Source: an uncultured Flavobacterium sp. (lineage in GTDB: Bacteria > Bacteroidota > Bacteroidia > Flavobacteriales > Flavobacteriaceae). From it: DNA of 9,655 bases. Numbering within the stretch: position 1 is the first letter of the stretch; the number at the start of each line of letters is the position of its first letter. Where the stretch lies: contig NZ_CAMIHH010000113.1 of NCBI RefSeq assembly GCF_946220915.1, positions 1-9,655 of the forward strand, read 5' to 3'. Shown here in pieces: positions 1 to 6,154 of the stretch. The notes below the pieces were generated by a model that made no database searches, was not told the DNA's origin, and was given only the letters and a program-made list of their open reading frames with translations. The position numbers were made by a program, and so were the translations under genes.

Positions 1-1
1 A

Positions 2-73
2 TTTAGAACTAATGCTTCTATTAATGTAGTACTTAGTTACGTCAGTGCCGCTTATGATCGTTTGAATTTATAA
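2..73 (+). CDS. possible C-terminal end of a gene entering from the left
   Basis: Reading from base 2, 23 codons stay open to a TAA at 71-73; the peptide ends in AAYDRLNL. The mix of hydrophobic and polar residues looks protein-like, but an open stretch this short arises easily by chance. No family can be recognised. If real, it is the 3' end of a plus-strand gene lying upstream of the receiver protein, with about 176 bases between them. The bases further left would decide it. Confidence 0.28.
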   Translation, partial: FRTNASINVVLSYVSAAYDRLNL

Positions 74-186
74 ATGGGATTATTCATTACTGAAAATAAT
101 ACCCTGCATGTAAATAAGTATGCCCGGCTGTTAAAGTTTAGGTTTTATTTAGCAGAACGATTTTACCCTAACCTGGTCAAAATTCT

Positions 187-194
187 TAATTTAG
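187..194 (+). promoter_or_regulatory. weak candidate -7 element for the receiver gene
   Basis: TAATTTAG matches the Bacteroidota -7 consensus TAnnTTTG at all but one position and lies about 55 bases before the start codon at 250. A TTTT at 161-164, 22 bases upstream, could be a degenerate -33 element. The rest of the 74-249 spacer is A/T-rich and shows no gene. Such matches are frequent in A/T-rich DNA, so this is only a candidate. Confidence 0.2.
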
Positions 195-249
195 TACTAC
201 CTCCATACGCTTAATAACTGTTAGGAATTGTAACTTAAAAATTATTAAG

Positions 250-675
250 ATGAATAAGAATGGCCCACTTATAATTATCGAAGACGATATTGATGACCAG
301 GAAATATTTGGTGAGATATTTAAAGAACTGGACTATAAAAATGAAGTGATCTTTTTCAATGATGGCCAGCAGGCCCTGGCATACATGCGGGAATCTCCCA
401 TTGAGCCATTCATTGTTTTTTCCGATATCAACATGCCAAAACTCAGCGGCATGGAACTTAGGAACCAGGTTCATGAAAATGAAGACATACGTTTGAAAAC
501 TATCCCTTACCTGTTCTTTACCACTGCCGCCGCGCAGGAAGATGTTATTAATGCGTACTCCAAATCAATCCAGGGATTTTTTGTAAAACCATCCAGTTAC
601 ACCGAATTGAAAGATACCCTGAAGGTAATCGTGGAGTATTGGAAAAAATGCGTTTCTCCAAACTATGTAAAATGA
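250..675 (+). CDS. single-domain response regulator (CheY/Rcp1-like receiver)
   Basis: A 141-residue receiver domain with no output domain. It should accept a phosphoryl group from a histidine kinase in the cytoplasm and signal by protein contact or act in a phosphorelay. The acidic pocket is E11-D12-D13, the phospho-acceptor is D59 in the SDINMPKLSG stretch, the switch Thr is T91 or T92 in FFTTAA, and the conserved Lys is K113 in the VKP motif. All catalytic positions are present. The acidic IIEDDIDDQE start and the NMPKLSG loop resemble the Rcp1-like regulators that accompany PAS or phytochrome-type kinases in Bacteroidota and cyanobacteria. It starts at an ATG preceded by an A/T-rich leader. 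It converges on the minus-strand 170-residue gene, with 23 bases between the stops and no obvious hairpin there. The soluble PAS kinase at 1265-2773 is the nearest plausible partner; this pairing is inferred. Confidence 0.93.
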   Translation: MNKNGPLIIIEDDIDDQEIFGEIFKELDYKNEVIFFNDGQQALAYMRESPIEPFIVFSDINMPKLSGMELRNQVHENEDIRLKTIPYLFFTTAAAQEDVINAYSKSIQGFFVKPSSYTELKDTLKVIVEYWKKCVSPNYVK

Positions 676-698
676 TAGCAATGATCTAAAGGGCGAAA

Positions 699-1211
699 CT
701 AATTCAATCCTAATTTTTGGACAAGTTCAATAACGGCCCTCCCGCAAGGGCTTGTGTTATCGCCCAGGTCAGCTTTACAATTAAATCGATCTTTAATGAA
801 GTAATTTCCTTCAATGTCAATAGTGCTCGCCATACAATCAAGGCCAAAATCTGCAATTGGTATACCTATCGCGACAAGAATACTGCTACTTGCAAATGAG
901 AGCCCCGATAGTATGGGCAAATAGCTGTCGATGTGTGTCCCGGGATCATATTCAAAGCACAACTCCACATTTTCAGTACAGTAGTTTACAATGATACTTA
1001 AATTGTCCGGCATGAAGTAATAGCCGGTTATAGTATCAGGGCATAGAGTGTCATGTCGCAGCGACATAAATTCAGCATTGTCGATTTCCTGCTTATGATT
1101 CCGTGTCATATAGCTCGGCTGGTAGCATTCTATAAAGCTCGAGAGAAGTTTTCCACTTGATTTGGGTACATAGAAATGTATTCCTATGCGTTGGCTTAAA
1201 GTATGTTTCAA
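699..1211 (-). CDS. hypothetical cysteine-rich 170-residue protein, TTG start
   Basis: I do not recognise this protein. The frame is open for 170 codons from a TTG at 1209-1211; an in-frame TAA lies two codons upstream at 1215-1217, so no earlier start is available. The first in-frame ATG is at 1107-1109 (residue 35) and would give 136 residues. It has seven cysteines (29, 57, 78, 85, 126, 145, 156), many for a presumably cytoplasmic protein, and no signal peptide or lipobox. A hydrophobic stretch at about residues 98-120 (with SSSILVAIGIPIA) is short and Ser-rich, so it is more likely a buried strand-helix unit than a clear membrane span. The gene follows the PAS kinase by 53 bases on the same strand, so it may be co-transcribed and act in the same signalling path; that is inference. 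The TTG start could also mean a gene that has lost its original N-terminus. Confidence 0.65.
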   Translation of the reverse strand: MKHTLSQRIGIHFYVPKSSGKLLSSFIECYQPSYMTRNHKQEIDNAEFMSLRHDTLCPDTITGYYFMPDNLSIIVNYCTENVELCFEYDPGTHIDSYLPILSGLSFASSSILVAIGIPIADFGLDCMASTIDIEGNYFIKDRFNCKADLGDNTSPCGRAVIELVQKLGLN

Positions 1212-1264
1212 AATTTAGGATTTAAATTAATTGGATTCGAAAATATCCGTAAGTATGATTGAGA

Positions 1265-2773
1265 TTACACCTCAATTGCAGATTGCTTGACAGGGAGGGT
1301 AACTTCAATAAGGCTGCCTTCACCCAGATTCCCATTAGCCCTGATCTGCCCGTGATGCCTGGTAGCTATCTTATGGCAAAGTGACAAACCGAGACCGGTT
1401 CCTTCATATTCATCCGCAGAGTGAAGCCTGGCGAAAGGCTCAAAAATCCTCGCGGCATATTTCTGGTCAAAACCAACACCGTTGTCCCTGAAAGACAACA
1501 CAATCATTTCCTTTCCTTCAACATCCTGATGTGTATGGGTAATACAAATTTGCGGCGGTGTTTCGGGTCTGCTGAATTTCAGGCTGTTGGATAGTAAATT
1601 GTAAAAAAGCTGGTTGAGGAGTATTTCCGCCCCCTGAACGGTTGGAAGCTCATCAGAAGTGATGCTTGCGTGTTTCTCAAGAATTATCAATTCGAGGTCC
1701 GATGCAACGCTATCCAGTATATCGTTAAGGTTGACGCTTTCAATTTCATAGAAAGCTTTATTATGCTTTGAATAGGTGAGAATGCCATCGATCAGGGTAT
1801 TCATCCTTGTCGCTGCCTTCGCAATTTTGCCGGTGTACTTAAGGCCGTCTTCTGATTCTGCAAGAACACCATCCCGCAACCTGCTGTTAAAGAACTCAAT
1901 CTTGCGTACAGGCTCCTTCATGTCGTGGCTGATTACGTGTGCAAATTGACGGAGATTATCATTGGAGCGATGCAAGTCCTTCGTTCTTTCATTAACCTGC
2001 TCCTGGAGCTGGGTATTAAAATCCTTTTCTTCCGTAATATCCTGCACTGTCCCGTAAAGCCCTATGCGTTTATTGAAATCATCATATAAGTAAATCGCAT
2101 TGATACGTAGCCATCTTATGTCTCCATTGTCGTGGATCACCCGACATTCATAAGCCATCTTACCGGAAGTTTCCGCCTCCTTGTGGGCTGTTTCCCTTAA
2201 CGCGATATCATCAGGATGGATCTTCGAAACCAGCACATCGTTGCCAAATGGAGGCGTGATTCTCCATATATCATTAAATTTTCCCGACGTACGGACGGTG
2301 CCATCCTCAAAATTCAGTTCATAAGTGCCCAAGTTGGCATTGTCAATTGCCATCTTTAGCTTATTTTCTCCTTCAATCACCTTTTGCCGCGCGCTATTTA
2401 AATCGGTTACATCCATGCCGGTATTCATGACGCCGTAGATACTGCCGTCCTGATTGTAGATCGGAGTAAAGCTATAATTGAAGTAGTGTACTTTCAGGAC
2501 ACCATCCATAACTATATCTACCCGCTGGTCCTTGGCGTGAAATGGAATGCCGGTGAGCCTGACAGCGTCAATTTGCTCAAATATTTGCTGAGCGCCCAAT
2601 TCGGGCAGCAGTTTCTTATATGATTTTCCAACAACGTCGTTGCCTTTGCCATATGTGGCGATCATCGACTTGTTAGCCAGCTCAATAGTAAAGTCATCTC
2701 CTACATAAACGCCCATGGGATAGGGGGCACTGTCGATAACACTCCTGAGCAGATAAATTTGCTCTATTTGCAT
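1265..2773 (-). CDS. soluble double-PAS sensor histidine kinase
   Basis: A 502-residue cytoplasmic histidine kinase without membrane segments. In order: PAS 1 (about 8-125, ending GMDVTDLNSA), PAS/PAC 2 (about 138-250, with HPDD near 187-189 and GTVQDITEEK at 241-250), a short coiled linker (250-275), a HisKA dimerisation domain with phospho-acceptor H283 in VISHDMKEPVRK, and an HATPase domain. The ATPase boxes are intact: N-box around NQLFYNLLSNSLKF (387-400), G1 at RDNGVGF (429-435), F-box at IFEPFARL (443-450) and G2 at EGTGLGLSL (457-465). It should sense an internal cue (small molecule, redox or light through PAS; ligand unknown) and autophosphorylate. It has no receiver domain, so it needs a separate partner; the receiver protein at 250-675 is the closest candidate. 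The start ATG is at 2771-2773. The 170-residue hypothetical gene follows 53 bases downstream on the same strand. Confidence 0.95.
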   Translation of the reverse strand: MQIEQIYLLRSVIDSAPYPMGVYVGDDFTIELANKSMIATYGKGNDVVGKSYKKLLPELGAQQIFEQIDAVRLTGIPFHAKDQRVDIVMDGVLKVHYFNYSFTPIYNQDGSIYGVMNTGMDVTDLNSARQKVIEGENKLKMAIDNANLGTYELNFEDGTVRTSGKFNDIWRITPPFGNDVLVSKIHPDDIALRETAHKEAETSGKMAYECRVIHDNGDIRWLRINAIYLYDDFNKRIGLYGTVQDITEEKDFNTQLQEQVNERTKDLHRSNDNLRQFAHVISHDMKEPVRKIEFFNSRLRDGVLAESEDGLKYTGKIAKAATRMNTLIDGILTYSKHNKAFYEIESVNLNDILDSVASDLELIILEKHASITSDELPTVQGAEILLNQLFYNLLSNSLKFSRPETPPQICITHTHQDVEGKEMIVLSFRDNGVGFDQKYAARIFEPFARLHSADEYEGTGLGLSLCHKIATRHHGQIRANGNLGEGSLIEVTLPVKQSAIEV

Positions 2774-2847
2774 AGCGATACAAAAATTATTTTAGCAGGA
2801 ATGAATAATCGTCGGCTGATAAAAGCTCCCTGCCGAGCGATTATATT

Positions 2848-2855
2848 CAAAGATA
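2848..2855 (-). promoter_or_regulatory. candidate -7 element for the PAS kinase gene
   Basis: On the minus strand this reads TATCTTTG, an exact match to the Bacteroidota -7 consensus TAnnTTTG, about 75 bases upstream of the kinase ATG. There is no good TTTG at the expected -33 distance (a TTTC is the nearest), so support is partial. It fits the kinase and the downstream hypothetical gene having their own promoter rather than reading through from the antiporter. Confidence 0.35.
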
Positions 2856-2967
2856 AAGCATTTTATGGTAAGAAACCCTTCTAACATTTGACGCATTTTG
2901 TTAGATTATGCGAGATTTAACGATTGTCTATAAGCATGTTGCTATGTAGGTTTATAATTTATCTAAA

Positions 2968-3030
2968 TATAGACAGTCAAACAATAATATGGATAGTCCA
3001 ACAATTATAATAAACGATTAAACAATTGTT
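2968..3030. repeat. short phased repeats, period about 20 bases
   Basis: Two adjacent 20-base units (2968-2987 and 2988-3007) match at 16 of 20 positions and share an AGTC-AACAAT core. A weaker third unit carries the ACAAT core again: the cores start at 2981, 3001 and 3022, spacing 20 and 21 bases, which is about two helical turns. The third unit contains the perfect palindrome AACAATTGTT (3021-3030). The array lies between the stop of the antiporter gene and the start of the PAS kinase. Phased direct repeats of this kind can be protein-binding sites, but low-complexity A/T-rich DNA can produce similar patterns. The remainder of the 2774-3037 spacer shows no gene. Confidence 0.4.
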
Positions 3031-3037
3031 AAGATCT

Positions 3038-5158
3038 TTAGATAAAGACTCTTCCAATAATATTTCCGATTTCAGCAAAATCCTTATGGTTACTAACAGC
3101 ACGTTTTTCAAGTTCGGTTTCGGAAACTGTCGAAAAAGGATAGATCAATATGTAATTATTCTGATTATAGGACTCATTAAGCAAATCGGGCACATTCCGC
3201 ATCTTTTCAAAGTAGGAATCCATACCCCTGTCCGCCATCATTACGATCAGCCCTGTATCCTGACCCACTTTTCCTGCAGCGAGTTCCGCTTCGTCCCACG
3301 ATTCTGTTTCGCTGAAAGACGCCTCTATATTTACCTTGGTTTTGATGCTTTTCAAAATTTCGATGATTTCCCTGGTGGCATAGAAGTTCATTTTCGCACC
3401 TGAATTCCTGCTAATATTCCAGATTCGGAGCAGCGAATGAAAGAAGCCGGCCTCTTTTTCAGCATTGGCAGGTATAAGTACCGTATAATCCTTAACTGTG
3501 GCAATAGGCTGGGCGGCATGGTAAACCAGGACATTGATATGCCTGTTTTTAAGGTAACCTTTATGTAGCTTATAAACAAATGAGGCTGAGAAGCCTTTTT
3601 TTCTCTCTAACCCAATGATCAGGTCCGTAACATTCTGTTCCTTTACCACATTACTTATTCCGCTTACTACATCATTGTCATGTCGTGTAATTGGCTTTAG
3701 TGTTGCATCTGCGGCAGCAGCCAGCCTCACCGCTGAACCAAGGAGCATTTCCGCATTTTTTGCAGATGATTCATTTATGTCTTCAGCTATAATATTTAGA
3801 CCGTAAAGGCGGTCCTTGTTGGATTGTGTCTTTACCAGCAGCCCGAGATTGACTATATTTTCGACAGTGCTTTGATGATTGATTGCCAGGAGGATATTTT
3901 CCTTCTCGTCGCTTTTCCCTGACACCGTGTTTTCCTTCTCTGCCCTGGCGATACGTTGGGCACTCGCCATCGATATAAAAGAAGATATTGTACACGAAAT
4001 CAATATCAACAGTATGCTGCCATTCAGTACATGCTCATTAAGCAGCCTAACAGGTTCTCCCAATTCGTTTTCTGAAAGAATGATGTTGTAGCCCACCATC
4101 ACCGAAGCCAGTGTGGCCGCTGCCGAGGCCGCGCTCATCCCAAAGATCAATTTGCCCTCATCAGCGCTAAGCCGGAACGTTTTCTGCGTGGCTATCGCTG
4201 CGGCATATTTTCCGCCAATAGATGCGATGAGCATTATCGAGGCTACCCCAAGGGTTTCCCAACTTTTTATGAATGCTGCAAAATCAATCAGCATACCGAC
4301 ACTAATCAGGAAGAAAGGGATAAATATAGCGTTTCCGACAAATTCGACACGGCTCATCAGTGATGATGAGTGGGGTATAAGCTTATTTAGCGCCAGCCCT
4401 GCGAAGAATGCGCCGATAATCGCCTCGATGCCGGCCAGTTCCGCCAGTAAGGCGGCCATGTATATCATTACCAGGACAAATATGTACTGGGAGATTTTAT
4501 CATTGACATTTTTAAAGAACCATCGGCCGATTATTGGAAATACCAGCAGTACAATCAGTGAAAAAACAACCATGGATACAGACAGCCTTGCCCAAAAAGA
4601 AGGCCCAACCTCACCCTGCGACATACCCACGACAACCGCCAGGACCACAAGTGACAGCACATCTGTAATCATGGTACCTCCAACAGTGAGATTTACAGCA
4701 AGGTTACGGGTAATGCCAAGGCTGCTAACCATGGGGTAAACGATAAGCGTATGGGAAGAAAAAAGGCTTGCAAACAGTACCGATGTAAGTAAACTGAACC
4801 CGAGGATATAATATCCTCCCACAAATCCGAAGATAAACGGCGCGGCAAAAGTATAGAGAGAGAATGTAATGCTTTTCCACTTATTCTTCTTGAAGTCTCC
4901 CATGTTGATTTCAAGCCCCGCCAGGAACATGATATACAGAAGCCCGGTTGTGCCGGTGACAACGACACTCGAGTCACGCGATAATAAGTGAAACCCGTTT
5001 GGCCCGACCAATGCACCTGCAATGAGCAGCCCGAGTATATGGGGAACCTTGATTTTATTTAGAAACAATGGAATGCATAAGATAATGATAAGTTCAAGGA
5101 GGAACTTTAACAAGGGGTCTTCTATAGGAAGGGTCAGGTGCTGGATGCTGAGAGCCAT
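3038..5158 (-). CDS. CPA2-family cation/proton antiporter with C-terminal Usp-like domains
   Basis: A 706-residue inner-membrane antiporter expected to exchange Na+ or K+ for H+ and so control pH and salt balance. Residues about 15-400 hold some 12 membrane segments of the Na+/H+ exchanger fold. Visible marks are KVPHILGLLIAGALVGPNG (37-55), FLAGLEIN (78-85), the transport-site region GGTMITD with D166, IIGAFFAGLALN (247-258), PFFLISVGM (281-289) and a GGKYAAAIA helix with K317. Only one carboxylate (T165-D166) is seen where electrogenic members have a DD pair. Residues about 418-550 and 555-706 form a soluble tail resembling two universal-stress-protein domains (NILLAINH, then DYTVLIPA), a build known in KefB-like and plant CHX-like antiporters; it probably senses a cytoplasmic ligand. 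The canonical KTN/RCK (TrkA-N) nucleotide-binding signature is not visible. The start ATG lies 3 bases after the stop of the lipoprotein gene, so the two are almost surely co-transcribed. The ion specificity cannot be told from sequence. Confidence 0.93.
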   Translation of the reverse strand: MALSIQHLTLPIEDPLLKFLLELIIILCIPLFLNKIKVPHILGLLIAGALVGPNGFHLLSRDSSVVVTGTTGLLYIMFLAGLEINMGDFKKNKWKSITFSLYTFAAPFIFGFVGGYYILGFSLLTSVLFASLFSSHTLIVYPMVSSLGITRNLAVNLTVGGTMITDVLSLVVLAVVVGMSQGEVGPSFWARLSVSMVVFSLIVLLVFPIIGRWFFKNVNDKISQYIFVLVMIYMAALLAELAGIEAIIGAFFAGLALNKLIPHSSSLMSRVEFVGNAIFIPFFLISVGMLIDFAAFIKSWETLGVASIMLIASIGGKYAAAIATQKTFRLSADEGKLIFGMSAASAAATLASVMVGYNIILSENELGEPVRLLNEHVLNGSILLILISCTISSFISMASAQRIARAEKENTVSGKSDEKENILLAINHQSTVENIVNLGLLVKTQSNKDRLYGLNIIAEDINESSAKNAEMLLGSAVRLAAAADATLKPITRHDNDVVSGISNVVKEQNVTDLIIGLERKKGFSASFVYKLHKGYLKNRHINVLVYHAAQPIATVKDYTVLIPANAEKEAGFFHSLLRIWNISRNSGAKMNFYATREIIEILKSIKTKVNIEASFSETESWDEAELAAGKVGQDTGLIVMMADRGMDSYFEKMRNVPDLLNESYNQNNYILIYPFSTVSETELEKRAVSNHKDFAEIGNIIGRVFI

Positions 5159-5161
5159 GAT

Positions 5162-5740
5162 TTATCTTTTGCTGATGGGGGTTAGTTCTACTGAAAACTT
5201 TGCTATGCAGGCATCTTTTCCTTTTAATGACTGGCTACCCCGGATCAATTTTGACCTTACTTCATCCAGGGAGGCCTCTATGCTTATTTTATTGATTGCC
5301 GTCGTATCGGTAGCCATGGAGAGGCGGATTGTACTGCCGGTTAATTCTGCACGAAGCTGTCGTTTCAATTTCTCGTTGTCCATAACATTTACGACAAGGC
5401 CCAGCGAATCACTGCTAAAAAGCCATTTTTCGCTTCGCTGGTCACCAATTACGTAGTTTTTGCACGATGATTCCCTGCAAAGCATTTTTCCGCTCCATTC
5501 CCCGGCAAGGCTGTCAGGCCATTGCAAAACAACAGGCAGCGAAATTCCTCTGAGAGAGTCTATCTGCCTCAGGCTATCGCGCAAAGAAAGCAATTCATTA
5601 TATTCTGTTTCTTTAGCAAGCAATTCCTGCTCCCTTTGCTCAAGTTCTATTTCCTTTAATGTAATTTCATCTTTTTTTTTGTCGTTACACGAAAAAATCA
5701 GGATCGAAATTAAAAGTAAGCTTGGTATAGTAAGACGCAT
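5162..5740 (-). CDS. small lipoprotein with N-terminal coiled coil, function unknown
   Basis: A 192-residue predicted lipoprotein. The start is taken at the ATG at 5738-5740 because it begins a standard lipoprotein signal: MRLT, a hydrophobic core, then the lipobox IFSC with C18 as the lipidated residue. A longer frame runs to a GTG at 5830, but those 30 extra residues would bury the signal. After C18 comes NDKKKDE, a charged stretch that may favour outer-membrane or surface placement in Bacteroidota (inference). Residues about 25-62 are rich in Glu, Leu, Arg and Lys and look like a coiled coil. The remainder (LAGEWSGKM at 78-86, then alternating strands to the end) resembles a small beta-barrel or lipocalin-like fold, but I cannot name the family. 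Three further cysteines are at 88, 93 and 178. It is the first gene of a two-gene unit with the antiporter, so a role in envelope ion or pH stress is possible. Confidence 0.8.
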   Translation of the reverse strand: MRLTIPSLLLISILIFSCNDKKKDEITLKEIELEQREQELLAKETEYNELLSLRDSLRQIDSLRGISLPVVLQWPDSLAGEWSGKMLCRESSCKNYVIGDQRSEKWLFSSDSLGLVVNVMDNEKLKRQLRAELTGSTIRLSMATDTTAINKISIEASLDEVRSKLIRGSQSLKGKDACIAKFSVELTPISKR

Positions 5741-5791
5741 TAGCAGTGTTTTAATTTTCAATTTACCAATATTGATAGTAAACCCCGCTCT

Positions 5792-5805
5792 CAAACTCAA
5801 GTTTG
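5792..5805. promoter_or_regulatory. palindromic candidate operator in the divergent lipoprotein/XRE region
   Basis: CAAACT-CA-AGTTTG is a perfect 6+6 inverted repeat with a 2-base spacer. It lies 52 bases upstream of the lipoprotein start (5740) and about 106 bases upstream of the XRE start (5912). Dyads of this size are typical of sites bound by dimers of XRE/Cro-type regulators, and such a gene lies next door. The link is inferred; the arms also contain the TTTG/CAAA of -33 elements on both strands, so it could be promoter sequence instead. No convincing -7 partner was found on either strand. Confidence 0.4.
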
Positions 5806-5885
5806 TGACCTTTTTAACAGTTGAGGCCACTATTTATAGCGGTTCTGAATTTAGTAAGGCATCCCGATATTTAGCTGATATGGTT

Positions 5886-5893
5886 TAATTTTG
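5886..5893 (+). promoter_or_regulatory. -7 promoter element of the XRE gene
   Basis: TAATTTTG matches the Bacteroidota -7 consensus TAnnTTTG exactly. Transcription would begin near 5899-5901, leaving a leader of only about 12 bases before the ATG at 5912. It contains the TTG at 5891-5893, so that TTG is unlikely to be the translation start. No clear -33 TTTG is seen at the usual distance. Confidence 0.45.
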
Positions 5894-5911
5894 AAAAAAT
5901 GCATTGCCAAA

Positions 5912-6154
5912 ATGATAAATTTTAAAGATAGGAGGTTAGTAGCCTTTGGAATCCAAGTCCGCTTGTACCGTGAAAGACTTGGCCTGACCGTAGAAGAGGT
6001 CGCGGCCCGGGGATATCTCAGTGTCCGGGATTTGCAGGCTATTGAGGAAGGCAATAAAAATTTTGGTTTTACAACGTTCCTCGAATTGTGCAACAGTCTT
6101 GGTGTAAAGCCATCCGATATCCTCAATTTTGATTTTGAGGGGCCGGAGTCCTGA
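5912..6154 (+). CDS. small XRE/Cro-type helix-turn-helix regulator
   Basis: An 80-residue DNA-binding protein that is almost entirely one HTH_3/XRE domain. After the start MINFKDRR come the helix FGIQVRLYRERLGLT, the turn-and-recognition unit VEEVAARGYLSVRDLQAIEEG, and the closing FTTFLELCNSLGVKPSDIL. It lacks a ligand or oligomerisation domain and probably binds DNA as a dimer. The ATG at 5912 is preferred over the in-frame TTG at 5891 because the latter falls inside an exact -7 promoter element and adds only seven residues. The gene is divergent from the lipoprotein-antiporter unit and may control it or itself through the palindrome at 5792-5805 (inferred). Its last 32 bases overlap the 3' end of the sensor kinase gene on the opposite strand. 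Confidence 0.88.
   Translation: MINFKDRRLVAFGIQVRLYRERLGLTVEEVAARGYLSVRDLQAIEEGNKNFGFTTFLELCNSLGVKPSDILNFDFEGPES

Noticed and set aside
4113..4739. 208-codon open frame on the plus strand
   Set aside because: It lies wholly antisense to the antiporter's membrane domain, and its Ser/Thr/Ile-rich composition is what the complement of such a gene gives.
5741..5830. GTG at 5830 as the start of the lipoprotein gene
   Set aside because: It would put 30 residues ahead of a textbook lipoprotein signal; the ATG at 5740 starts directly at the signal.
5460..5888. 142-codon plus-strand open frame
   Set aside because: It is antisense to the lipoprotein gene, continues into non-coding DNA and shows no domain.
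5891..5911. TTG at 5891 as the start of the XRE gene, giving 87 residues
   Set aside because: The TTG lies inside an exact TAnnTTTG -7 element, and the ATG at 5912 still leaves the whole HTH domain.
6121..6140. CCTCAA/TTGAGG inverted repeat as a terminator between the convergent genes
   Set aside because: The stem is only six base pairs with an eight-base loop and no T-run follows; it lies in coding sequence of both genes.
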